Assembly (NCBI GenBank): GCA_947475065.1
Contig: CANJLB010000004.1
Location: 50,757 to 114,756, forward strand
DNA: 64,000 nt
Direction of reading: 5' to 3'
Source of the DNA: Opitutia bacterium
GTDB lineage: Bacteria; Verrucomicrobiota; Verrucomicrobiia; Opitutales; Opitutaceae
Positions 54,350 through 64,000 of the stretch are shown here, piece after piece. The position numbers and the translations under genes are program-made. Within the stretch, counting starts at the first letter, position 1. Each line of letters starts with the position of its first letter. The notes beneath the pieces were generated by a model. That model had not been told where the DNA came from and did no database searches. It saw nothing but the letters and a program-made list of their open reading frames with translations.

Positions 54350-54937
54350 GTGCCCCACCGCCCGCTCGGTGACTTTGCCGCCGTCGAGCCCCTCCTGGCA
54401 CTCTGCGCCACTGGCAAGCTCTACGAGGTGGAGGCTTGGATTGCCGATGGCCGCCCTCTGCAATTCTCTCCCTCTGAGCAGCGCAAGCTCCGGCGCAAGC
54501 GGCCCGCGTTGCAGACCGCGATTGACCGGCGCTTTCACAGCCTCGCCGCGCTGCTGCTCGCCAACGGCTACGACCCCTGCGGCGACTACTACGAATACCT
54601 CACCGATGCCATCTGCGCCAAAGACCGCGAGATGGTGGAGCTGCTGCTCCGCTTCGGGGCCGATCCCACCGCCGTGGATTTCTGCGACGTGCTCCAATCC
54701 TGCGAGCGCAGCCTCATGGATCGCTTCGTCGGGCTCGGCGTCGATCCCTGCCGGGACAACGCGGTCGCTCGCGCGCTCAGCATCAAGGGCCGGCCGATTC
54801 TTGGCTTCATCAAACAGTATCGCGACCGGTTCCCCGGCCTCCAGCACCAGATCGACATCGCCCTGCACGTCTTCGTCGTCGAGGAAGACCTCCACGGCAT
54901 CGCCCTCATGCTCTGGCTTGGTGCAGCCATGTGTTGA
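54350..54937 (+). pseudogene. Ankyrin-like repeat protein cut off at its 3' end
   Basis: About 195 residues from GTG at 54350 (VPHRPLGDFAAVEPLLALC). Ankyrin-type helices are visible: ALCATGKLYEVEAWIADGRP, HSLAALLLANGYDPCGDYYE, DREMVELLLRFGADPTAVDF, with the LLRFGADP signature. The frame ends LMLWLGAAMC, where further repeats (normally LWLGADP) would be expected, and meets the cut end of a convergent gene at about 54925. This suggests a deletion or recombination joint. Ankyrin arrays mediate protein contacts; no partner is known. Confidence 0.65.
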
Positions 54938-55245
54938 AGAGCCATGAGGTTCACCTCATTGTCGGCGCGCAAGTCCTTCGCCAATTGCGCCATTATTGCG
55001 GCTGCATTGCCAGCCACACTTACTTGGATCTCGATTTTCGAGGCCGCGATTTCAAAACGCTCCTTGCCGACGAGGATCAGGACTTTTTCCCCCACCGCCT
55101 TTTCCACCCGATAGGATGCTCCCATGGGCAGGCGAATCTCGTCATTGATGAGTTTTAACGCCACCTCCTCCTTGAGTGTGCCCATGGTTTGCCCGTTGGC
55201 GCAAAGGGTCAGCAAGACAAGCAGGAGGAGCAGGGGTGTTTTCAT
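54928..55245 (-). pseudogene. Secreted small protein, 3' end apparently lost at the junction
   Basis: From the ATG at 55245: a signal peptide (KTPLLLLLVLLTLCANG, 1-19) then LKEEVALKLINDEIRLPMG, VEKAVGEKVLILVGKERFEI and ASKIEIQVSVAGNAAAIMAQ. After NEVNLMALQHM (about 54930) the frame continues through the antisense of the ankyrin gene to 54589, which is not credible coding. The gene therefore appears truncated at the same joint as the ankyrin gene. The family is not recognised. Confidence 0.55.
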
Positions 55246-55697
55246 GGGGTGGAGAGCGAGCCAACCCGAAACCGCAGAGGGCGCGACCCCCAGAGACACG
55301 GCGAAGCGCCTTTTCAGGAAGGCGACCAAGCCGCGCCCAGTTGGGTGCAGACTCAGAAGCGGCTCCTGAGTGAAAATTCGTCGTTTTTCTGGGGCCGTTA
55401 CCGGACTGGCAAAATTAGGTGTGCAAAATCCCGGCTTTCCGTACGCAAGGCAAGTCTCAAACGAACGCACAAGCGCCCCTCGGCACGGCATCAGTTCAAA
55501 TCCCCAGCGCAGAGCGTGCCGGTGCGAGTTGCGCAAGCGCGGTGTCGAAATTCCATGCGCTCGCGGGCGTGGCGACGGACACTTGGGAAATTGTACGCCA
55601 AGCTTGCCGCTGAGTGCGGCCGGGCTGACCTGCGCCGCAAATTTCGTCTGCGCCTGCTCGGAGACCTAAGCTGTCTTAAAACTGACCCAAGGCTCAT
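55246..55697. other. 452-nt gap between the truncated secreted gene and the antiporter
   Basis: No frame of credible composition in either direction. It is mixed in composition with an A/T-rich patch around 55370-55440. No hairpin with a T-run was found. It may hold decayed coding sequence from the rearrangement at about 54925. Confidence 0.35.
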
Positions 55698-57320
55698 TTA
55701 CTCCCGATCTGACAGGTGGCCCGCCTGGCCCTGAAGCAGCGATTCCTCATGGTCGAGCAATTGCTGGAGCGGCCGGTGAGTCTCGTCGGCGATGACATCG
55801 CGGCGCCAGAGGTCATCAATCGTGGCGCGCTCGGCGTGCAAGGCGTGCAGCCGGTGTTGCCGGCCGGAGATGCGGTGGCGTTGGGCACTGGCCCGGATTT
55901 CGCCGCTGGCGGTGAGCTCGGCCAGACGGTGCTCGTATTCGGCCACAATCAGGGCAAACGCCGCCTGCTCCTCCGCCGCGCCGGCAACCTCCGTGGCCCG
56001 CAGGCTCAGCAGGCCGCTCTCGACCGCCGCAATGCGGGCCAGCCGGTCTTCCTTCGCCCGGGTGTCATCGGCCCTGAGACCAAGCCAGCCGATGACCCAA
56101 CCCAGCGTCATGCCGTGCAGCAGCAGCGTCACCACGATCACACCCAGCGCGAGAAAGATGACGATGTCACGGCCAGGGAAAGGGGTGCCGTCGGCCTGGT
56201 ATACCGGAATCGACAGTGCGGCCGCGAGGGTGATCGTGCCCCTCATCCCCGCCCAGCCGCAGACGAACACGCTTTGCCAGCCGGGCCGTTTTTCACTCCT
56301 GCGGATCCGGGCGGAAAACAGAAACGGGAGATAGGCGGCGGGAAAAACCCACAGGAGCCGCCCGACAATCGTGACCCCGGCCACCGCCGCGGTCAGCAGC
56401 CCAAGCTGGGCGGCTGGGTAGCGGTCGCTCACCGCGGCAAGGATGGAGGGGAACTGGAGGCCGAGCAAAATGAAGGCGAGCCCGTTCAGCCAGAACAGCA
56501 CGACGGACCACATGGTCCGCGAGGTTTGCCGTGTCCACGCGTCGGTCCGGATCGGATCGCGCCAGCCGGAAAACAGCCCGGCCGCCACAACCGCGAGAAT
56601 GCTGGAAAAACCGAGTTTCTCGGCGAGGAGATACGCGGCGTAGGGTGTCATGAGGGACAGGGTGACCTCGACAAACCCGTCCGAACTATGCATCGCGAGG
56701 AGCAAATCACGCACCCGGCCCACCAAATAACCGACGGCCAAGCCGACGGAGAGACCGCCCAGGGCCACGAGGGCGAAATCGAACGTCGCCGCGCGGAGCG
56801 AAAATGTGCCGGCGACCATGGCACCGAGCGCAAACTTGAAGGCGACCAGCCCGGTGGCGTCGTTCATCAGGCTCTCCCCGTTGAGCACGGCCGTCAGCCG
56901 CGCCGGGGCCTTCAGCCGGTGCAGGATGGTGCCGACCGCCACGGCGTCGGTGGGCGAGATGACCGCACCCAGCGCAAAGGCCATGGCGAGAGGCAGACCG
57001 GGCACGAGCGCATGAGCCACCAGCCCAACCGCCACGGTGGTGAACACAACCAGCCCGATGGCAAGCAGCAGGATGGCACGGCGGACCGCAAGGAAGTCGC
57101 GCAACGGCATGAGCCAGCCATCGGAAAACAGGAGAGGCGGCACGAAGCAGAGGAAGAAAAACCCTGGATCGAGCTCAATGCGCGGAAAGGCCGGCCAATG
57201 GGCGACCACACTCGCCCCGACCATGTAGGTGATCGGACGAGGCCATGGCAGCCAGCCCCCGACGACACTGAGGGCCGTCAGGAGCAGGATAAGGATGAGC
57301 GCATGCTCAAAGCCAGCCAT
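55698..57320 (-). CDS. CPA1-family Na+/H+ antiporter (NhaP/NHE type)
   Basis: 540 residues. About 12 membrane helices fill residues 1-420. Ion-site motifs are GAVISPTDAVAVGTIL and NGESLMNDATGLVAFKFAL (the ND pair typical of CPA1 antiporters), and FVCGWAGMRGTITLAAALSIP. A hydrophilic C-terminal domain (about 425-540) is helical and charged, with HRISGRQHRLHALHAERATID; it is probably regulatory. It exchanges Na+ (or K+) for protons across the inner membrane. The long plus-strand frame opposite is a composition shadow. A DUF1826-like gene and the membrane pyrophosphatase follow upstream on the same strand. Confidence 0.92.
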   Translation of the reverse strand: MAGFEHALILILLLTALSVVGGWLPWPRPITYMVGASVVAHWPAFPRIELDPGFFFLCFVPPLLFSDGWLMPLRDFLAVRRAILLLAIGLVVFTTVAVGLVAHALVPGLPLAMAFALGAVISPTDAVAVGTILHRLKAPARLTAVLNGESLMNDATGLVAFKFALGAMVAGTFSLRAATFDFALVALGGLSVGLAVGYLVGRVRDLLLAMHSSDGFVEVTLSLMTPYAAYLLAEKLGFSSILAVVAAGLFSGWRDPIRTDAWTRQTSRTMWSVVLFWLNGLAFILLGLQFPSILAAVSDRYPAAQLGLLTAAVAGVTIVGRLLWVFPAAYLPFLFSARIRRSEKRPGWQSVFVCGWAGMRGTITLAAALSIPVYQADGTPFPGRDIVIFLALGVIVVTLLLHGMTLGWVIGWLGLRADDTRAKEDRLARIAAVESGLLSLRATEVAGAAEEQAAFALIVAEYEHRLAELTASGEIRASAQRHRISGRQHRLHALHAERATIDDLWRRDVIADETHRPLQQLLDHEESLLQGQAGHLSDRE

Positions 57321-57467
57321 GGTGGTGGGAAGGAGAGAGCCGTCGCATGTTGTAACCAGTCTGCCAACGGCCCGGCAAAAGCAAGGGAAGCCCCACCACG
57401 GGGCATTTCAATTCACCTAACCCGCGTGAGGTTTTCTTCTGTGCCCCTGTCCCCGGTCTCCTCCCGC

Positions 57468-58175
57468 TCAACTGATCAGCAGCAGCCGCTGCTGCCCGGG
57501 CTGCGTGGCGGGTGCGCGGTGGAGACACGGGGGCACGGGGCTGCCGGGATAGTCACAGGCAATGCGCCAGAGGTTGCCCACACCAAAGGAAAAAGGCCGC
57601 GCCTCCGGCAGGGGCGCGTAATGGAGGTCGTAGCAATTTTCCGCCAAATGCCCGCGAAAGGCGTCGTTGTCCTCGCCGCCAAAAAGACGGAGCAGTTCGG
57701 CGCGGGTGGCGGGGACATCCACGCGCCGTTGCGCCTCATCATTGCGCAGACCCTCGCTCGGCGGACCGTGATAAGTGCAAAGCCAAGTGTCGGCCGGAAC
57801 CGGGGCGCTGTCCACGTGGAAGGAAAAGACATCCGTGGGGACAGGCCCCGGATCTTCGTCACGCGGGTAGCCGGCAATGCAGTTCAGCACCGGGTCGAGG
57901 TCGTGCGCCCGCAACTGCCGCTGGTCCTCGAGGAGCACCCCGATGGCGACCCGGCCTGCCGGGCTCACGCGGAGCGCCCGCAGGCGGGCGTCGTCGGGCG
58001 CCATGATCCCCTCGCCCACCCCGAGCTGCGCCACGACTTCGCCGAAGTCGCCCGGGAGCGTGCGCTCCCAGCAAAGCGCGTTGACGCCATCGGCGAACGG
58101 CGTCGTGACCAGTTCACGGAAACTTTGCACCCGCCGGATGCGGGGATAATCGAGAGGCAGGCTGAACGGAACCAT
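57468..58175 (-). CDS. DUF1826-like protein of unknown function
   Basis: 235 residues from the ATG at 58175; the ATG at 58220 would overlap the pyrophosphatase end. SFRELVTTPFADGVNALCWER is followed by LPGDFGEVVAQLG, NCIAGYPRDEDP and FSFHVDSAPVPADTWLCTYHGPPSEG, which resembles the HxDxxPxRxxCTYxGPGTEW pattern of DUF1826 proteins (recalled, not searched). There is no signal peptide, so it is cytosolic. It starts 53 nt after the pyrophosphatase stop and could be co-transcribed with it. Confidence 0.6.
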   Translation of the reverse strand: MVPFSLPLDYPRIRRVQSFRELVTTPFADGVNALCWERTLPGDFGEVVAQLGVGEGIMAPDDARLRALRVSPAGRVAIGVLLEDQRQLRAHDLDPVLNCIAGYPRDEDPGPVPTDVFSFHVDSAPVPADTWLCTYHGPPSEGLRNDEAQRRVDVPATRAELLRLFGGEDNDAFRGHLAENCYDLHYAPLPEARPFSFGVGNLWRIACDYPGSPVPPCLHRAPATQPGQQRLLLIS

Positions 58176-58227
58176 GGGCGAAGTTGAAGGGAACAGGCCG
58201 GGCTTGCCGACCGAGCCCATCTCCGCG

Positions 58228-60711
<2,484 letters not shown>

Positions 60712-60852
60712 GATGGAGGCTTGGTCAACAGGGGTGGCGAAAAGTGCCGCGCCGTCCGGGACGACGGCGAGCTAAAATTGCGAGCGGGGCAAAGCATGAA
60801 CGGGCAAAAGGGGCGAAATAAGCACCGAAAAGGACCGGGAGGGTGTGGGAAG

Positions 60853-60884
60853 AAAAAGCCCGCCGCCGGTTTACGGCAGCGGGC
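60853..60884 (-). terminator. Intrinsic terminator of the first SGNH hydrolase gene
   Basis: Arms GCCCGCCGCCG (60858-60868) and CGGCAGCGGGC (60874-60884), 11 bp with one mismatch, followed on the minus strand by TTTTT (complement of 60853-60857). It begins 30 nt past the stop at 60914 and isolates hppA. Confidence 0.82.
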
Positions 60885-60913
60885 GAAGGGAAATCACATG
60901 AGCCTCGTGCGGC

Positions 60914-61936
60914 TCACTTCATCAGCTCGGCCAGCTTGTCCTTCACGGCAGCGGCCCAGATTTCGTAGCCGGCCGCGGTCGGATGCAGTTGGTCGCCCAT
61001 GATGTCCCGGGAGATGGTGCCGTCGGGCAAGAGGAACTTGTCGCCGATGTCCAAGTAGAACACGTTCTTGTTGTCGTGCAGCTTGGCGAAGATCTTGTTC
61101 GCCTCGATGTTTTTGAGGCGGTTCGCGTCCGTGGGTCCCGTGCCGCGAGGGAAGATGGCCAGCAGCAGGATTTTCGCGTTCGGGAAATCCTTCCGCAGCT
61201 CCAGCACAGTGGCGCCGACCCCTTCGGCGATTTCCGGCCCGGTGCTGCTGCCGGTGTTGTTGGTGCCGATCATCAGCATGATGGCCTTGGGTGAGAAGCC
61301 CTGGCCCTCGCCGTTCTTCAGGCCCCAGAGCACGCCTTGGGTGGTGTCGCCGGAGATGGCGAAGTTGGCGACCTTCATGCCGCCAAAATATTGGTCGAAG
61401 ACGGCCTTCCCGGTGGTGCCCCAGAAGTCGGTGATCGAGTCGCCGTCGAAGAGCAGGTCAATGTCGCCCTTTTTCGCGATCTCAACGAAGCCCTCGTGGC
61501 GGGTGCCCATGCGCTGCTGCGTCTGGGTGAACGTCGCGGCGGGGTTGGTGCGGGGCGGCTGGACCGAAATGAGACTGGGATATTTTGCGAGCAAGGCCTT
61601 GGCCGTGCTGTCGGAGGTGGAGAACCGTTTGAGCGCATCGTTGGCCTGCGCGATTTCGGCCTCGGTGGGACGGGAAATCGCCACCGCCGCCGGCACGGGC
61701 GCGGCCGGCCCGATCACGACCGGGCCACCCCGGCCGCGACCACCGCCTTGCGCGCCGAGGGCCAAACCGGCGCCCCGACCGCCAGGACCGCCACGAGCGC
61801 CAGCCGGAATGCCGGGGGCCTGTCCGCCCGCGGCCGGTACGGCGTCGGCAGCATGGAGGAAGCTGGCGGTGCAGGCCAGTACACAAAGCAGGCGGAGGGA
61901 ACGGAGGGAGGCGGGGTTGATGGTATTCATATTCAT
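60914..61936 (-). CDS. Secreted SGNH/GDSL hydrolase (paralog 1)
   Basis: 340 residues. Residues 1-30 form a signal peptide (SLRLLCVLACTASFLHAA). A glycine, alanine and arginine-rich linker (35-80) precedes a helix-rich spacer and the SGNH domain: catalytic S167 in FDGDSITDFW, N227 in IGTNNTG, D315 and H318 in GDQLHPTAAGY. It resembles PAF-acetylhydrolase-like esterases that deacetylate sugars or polysaccharides outside the cell. It is very similar to the 62693-63733 gene, including its leader, so the pair arose by tandem duplication. Confidence 0.88.
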   Translation of the reverse strand: MNMNTINPASLRSLRLLCVLACTASFLHAADAVPAAGGQAPGIPAGARGGPGGRGAGLALGAQGGGRGRGGPVVIGPAAPVPAAVAISRPTEAEIAQANDALKRFSTSDSTAKALLAKYPSLISVQPPRTNPAATFTQTQQRMGTRHEGFVEIAKKGDIDLLFDGDSITDFWGTTGKAVFDQYFGGMKVANFAISGDTTQGVLWGLKNGEGQGFSPKAIMLMIGTNNTGSSTGPEIAEGVGATVLELRKDFPNAKILLLAIFPRGTGPTDANRLKNIEANKIFAKLHDNKNVFYLDIGDKFLLPDGTISRDIMGDQLHPTAAGYEIWAAAVKDKLAELMK

Positions 61937-62106
61937 GGAGAGGTAATGGAGCTAGGAAGGCTGGGATGGGGCGACTTGTAAAGGCCGGAGACGCAGGCGA
62001 TTTCTAGAGGATTCAGCAAGTTGAGCCAACGGGCAGAGCAAGCTCACATGGTTGGTTGTTATTGCTATTGATGATATTCATCCGGCCAAAAGTGAATTTT
62101 CCCAGG

Positions 62107-62203
62107 TGCGACTTACTGCGACTTACTGCGACTTACTGCGACTTACTGCGACTTACTGCGACTTACTGCGACTTACTGCGACTTACTGCGACTTACTGCG
62201 ACT
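62107..62203. repeat. Perfect 10-bp tandem repeat TGCGACTTAC, 9.7 copies
   Basis: Nine identical copies of TGCGACTTAC fill 62107-62196, followed by the partial copy TGCGACT (62197-62203). The unit length is close to one helical turn, so each copy presents the same face of the DNA. Confidence 0.97.
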
Positions 62204-62219
62204 GAAGCAAAAAATCGCT

Positions 62220-62279
62220 TTGATTGGGTTTGATTCACCTTGATTGACCTTGATTCGGTTAAATTGGACCTGATTGGGC
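62220..62279. repeat. Degenerate 10-bp-period array, consensus TTGATTSRSY, 6 units
   Basis: Units TTGATTGGGT, TTGATTCACC, TTGATTGACC, TTGATTCGGT, TAAATTGGAC and CTGATTGGGC follow one another without gaps. The period equals that of the perfect array 17 nt upstream but the sequence is unrelated. Confidence 0.85.
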
Positions 62280-62535
62280 GAAACCCATGGAGGAGAGGCC
62301 CAATGCAGACCTAGGAGGGGTTAGGAATGAAAAGGAGGAAAAAGAGGGTGTTTGTCAGATAAAATTGCAAAAAACGAGGGCCGGCGGTCGGGCCGCTGGC
62401 TTGAAGTCGGATGATGGAGGTGGAGCAGGTAAAGGCAAGTGAGAAGTGATGGAAGTAGCGAGCAGCGGGTAGCCGGTAGTGAGAAGACAATAGCTCAAAC
62501 TGCCTGAGGGGCGAGGACGGCGGCTGACGATTGTG

Positions 62536-62561
62536 GGTGGAGCGCGACGTCGCGTTCCACC
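62536..62561. repeat. 26-bp palindrome related to the 38271-38334 element
   Basis: Arms GGTGGAGCGCGAC and GTCGCGTTCCACC abut directly and pair with one G-T wobble. The arms match the outer arms of the element upstream of the CCA-adding enzyme gene. Confidence 0.75.
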
Positions 62562-62692
62562 TTCAGTCAGGTGGCGGGCCTTGGGGCCGAAGATTGCCTG
62601 CAACAGGCCATCGAACTCCGCCGTCGGGCCGGCCAGCCGCGCCGCGGGTATCCCGGCGCGGGCGGGTTAAAGGCGAACGAACCAGAGGCGGC

Positions 62693-63733
62693 TCACTTCG
62701 TCAGTTCGGCCAGCTTGTCCTTCACGGCCTGGGCCCAGATCTCATAGCCGGCCTCAACAGGATGCAGGTTGTCGGTCCGGAAGATGCCGGGCAGGAAGGC
62801 ACCGGTGGCGGGGTCGAGGAACTTGGCGCCGATGTCCAAATAGAAGATATGCTCGTTGTCATTGAGCTTGGCGATGATCTTGTTCGCCACCTCGTTCTTC
62901 TGGCGGGCCCCGTCGTTGGGGCCCATGCCGCGCGGGAAGATGGCCAGAAGGAGAATCTTGGCGTTTGGGAAATCCTTCCGCATCTCCGCGACGACGGCAC
63001 CGACACCCTCGGCAATTTCCGGCCCGCTGCTGCTGCCGGTGTTGTTGGTGCCGATCATCAGCATGATGGCCTTGGGCGAGAAGCCCTGCCCCTCGCCGTT
63101 TTGCAGGCCCCAGAGCAGACCCTGCGTCGTGTCGCCGGCGATGGCGAAGTTGGCCACCTTCATGTCGCCGAAATATTTGTCAAAGACCGCCTTGCCCCCT
63201 TGGGGGCTGGCGGTCTGCCACCAGTCGGTGATCGAGTCGCCGTGGAAGAGCACGTCAATGTCGCCCTGGTTGGCGCGCGCGACGAACGTGTAGTGCCGGT
63301 TGCCTCCCCTGGCGTTGCGCAGCCCGGTTTGCGTGTAGGTGGCGGCGATGTTGACGCGCTGTTTCACCGTGAAGGAGATCCCCGGATATTTCTCGACGAG
63401 CTGCTGGGTTGGGGCGTCCGACGCGGCCAGACGGTTCAGCGCCGCCTCGGCCTGGGTGATTTCCTCGGCTGTGGGGCGCGAAATCGCGACCTCCGGCGGC
63501 ACGGGCGCGGCCGGGCCGGTCTGAAATGCGCCACCGCGGCCACCACGCTGCCCGCCACGTTGTGCGCCGCCGGCTAAACCACCCCGACCACCACCGGGCA
63601 CACCGGGGGCTTGTCCCAGCCCAGGCGCGGGCGCGGCCGGCACGGCATCGGCAGCGCGGAGGAAGCTGGCGGTGCAGGCCAGCGCACAGAGCAGGCGGAG
63701 GGAACGGAGAGAGGTGGGGCTGATGGTATTCAT
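62693..63733 (-). CDS. Secreted SGNH/GDSL hydrolase (paralog 2)
   Basis: 346 residues. A signal peptide (1-28) is followed by an RGG-rich linker (GGAQRGGQRGGRGG, about 55-70), a spacer and the SGNH domain: Ser in FHGDSITDWW, Asn in IGTNNTG, and Asp-His in TDNLHPVEAGYE. It is alignable with paralog 1 along nearly the whole length; the main differences are in the linker and around NARGGNRHYTFVA. The leader shares a 32-bp block (63771-63802) with that of paralog 1. Both are likely outside the cytoplasm and act on acetylated or esterified carbohydrate. Confidence 0.88.
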   Translation of the reverse strand: MNTISPTSLRSLRLLCALACTASFLRAADAVPAAPAPGLGQAPGVPGGGRGGLAGGAQRGGQRGGRGGAFQTGPAAPVPPEVAISRPTAEEITQAEAALNRLAASDAPTQQLVEKYPGISFTVKQRVNIAATYTQTGLRNARGGNRHYTFVARANQGDIDVLFHGDSITDWWQTASPQGGKAVFDKYFGDMKVANFAIAGDTTQGLLWGLQNGEGQGFSPKAIMLMIGTNNTGSSSGPEIAEGVGAVVAEMRKDFPNAKILLLAIFPRGMGPNDGARQKNEVANKIIAKLNDNEHIFYLDIGAKFLDPATGAFLPGIFRTDNLHPVEAGYEIWAQAVKDKLAELTK

Positions 63734-63856
63734 GGAGAGGGGATGGAGAAATGGAGGCAGGGACAGGACAACTTGTAAAGGTCAGAGACGCCGGCGATTT
63801 CTCTCCAGATCACCCTTGCTCCAATTGTAGAGTATCCGGCGGCGGGAACAGATTAA

Positions 63857-64000
63857 GGAGCCTCTGAAAAACCCAAATAAATCAGGGAACATATTAGCAG
63901 CCATAGGGTAACAGTAGCAATGAGCCAACAAATCACCTTCCTCTCGCTCGGTTGCCTGACGAAACGAACACGTGCGGACCAGTTTCTCGACGAAATGAAC
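63857..64000 (+). mobile_element. Left end of an IS5-like insertion sequence, cut by the window edge
   Basis: GGAGCCTCTGAAAAA (63857-63871) just after TTAA looks like a terminal inverted repeat, about 60 nt before a transposase start. The right end and any target duplication are outside the window, so the boundary is tentative. Confidence 0.6.
63920..64000 (+). CDS. IS5-family transposase, N-terminal 27 residues
   Basis: ATG at 63920, open to the window edge. The N-terminus QQITFLSLGCLTKRTRADQF with FLDEMN resembles the beginning of IS5-group transposases (typically KKTRRERFLDEMN-like). The DDE catalytic domain lies downstream of the window. Intactness cannot be judged. Confidence 0.75.
   Translation, partial: MSQQITFLSLGCLTKRTRADQFLDEMN

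Larger units (their letters stand above)
61937..62692. other. 756-nt region between the SGNH paralogs
   Basis: It holds, in order, the conserved 32-bp leader block (61974-62005), the perfect 10-bp tandem array (62107-62203), the degenerate 10-bp array (62220-62279), purine-rich sequence with GGAGG phrases (62290-62360) and a 26-bp palindrome (62536-62561). No gene is supported. A 63-residue plus-strand frame crossing the first array is a product of the repeat. Confidence 0.6.

Noticed and set aside
62107..62203. CRISPR array
   Set aside because: The 10-bp units are contiguous with no spacers and no cas genes are present.
62052..62243. 63-residue protein with TATYCDLLRL repeats
   Set aside because: It is simply the 10-bp repeat translated over a 30-bp cycle; there is no leader or family support.
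63857..64000. Complete insertion sequence
   Set aside because: Only the left end and 27 codons of the transposase lie in the window.

Overview
GC-rich bacterial chromosome segment. Ribosomal proteins, LPS transport (kdsC-lptC-lptA-lptB), tolB, rho, a fused E1 2-oxoacid dehydrogenase, a two-domain ThyX, HprK without other PTS genes, and a Verrucomicrobia/Opitutaceae-like style of coding sequence together suggest a Gram-negative verrucomicrobium, probably Opitutaceae. That assignment is inference from gene content and recalled similarities; no search was run.

Layout. 1-4.9 kb (+): the end of guaA, a LolA-like secreted protein and a compact hisD-hisC-hisB-hisH cluster, with a double-hairpin palindromic element filling the hisB-hisH gap. 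4.9-13.2 kb (-): a GT2 glycosyltransferase; an envelope operon kdsC-lptC-lptA-lptB with successive 4-nt overlaps, followed by hprK and a translationally coupled unknown gene; a fused alpha/beta E1 dehydrogenase; and rarA. 13.3-19.8 kb: comEC (membrane domain only), secreted or anchored unknowns, a large ThyX, an RluE-type pseudouridine synthase and an AT-rich foreign-looking gene. 19.9-26 kb (-): nitroreductase, zinc alcohol dehydrogenase, a frameshifted GIY-YIG gene, tRNA-Tyr, citramalate synthase and a LysR regulator. 26.2-34.5 kb (+): coaE, a long-tailed rho, and a type IV pilus motor block (PilB-like, PilT, PilB, PilC) closed by a strong terminator. 34.7-37.7 kb (-): argC, rpsI, rplM and a TorF-like porin. 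37.8-48.6 kb: DUF423, CCA-adding enzyme, transaldolase, a VapBC module, a frameshifted membrane gene, a methyltransferase, a conserved unknown, tolB, mrp, a dienelactone hydrolase-like protein and a CAU-anticodon tRNA.

48.7-55.2 kb is the accessory-looking part. A three-gene minus-strand set (PcfJ-like protein, VWA protein, histone-deacetylase fold enzyme) is divergent from a WYL regulator, which is followed by a Y-family polymerase lacking its little finger, a cut-off ankyrin-like gene and a cut-off secreted protein. 55.7-60.7 kb (-): CPA1 Na+/H+ antiporter, a DUF1826-like protein and a membrane pyrophosphatase. 60.9-64 kb: two paralogous secreted SGNH/GDSL hydrolases flanking two adjacent 10-bp-period repeat arrays, then the left end of an IS5-like insertion sequence running off the window.

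Recurrent themes are SD-poor, pyrimidine-rich leaders in front of many starts, short dispersed word-repeats at gene starts and linkers, and palindromic REP-like elements. The best candidates for new biology are the WYL/PcfJ-like/VWA/HDAC neighbourhood and the paired 10-bp arrays between the SGNH paralogs.
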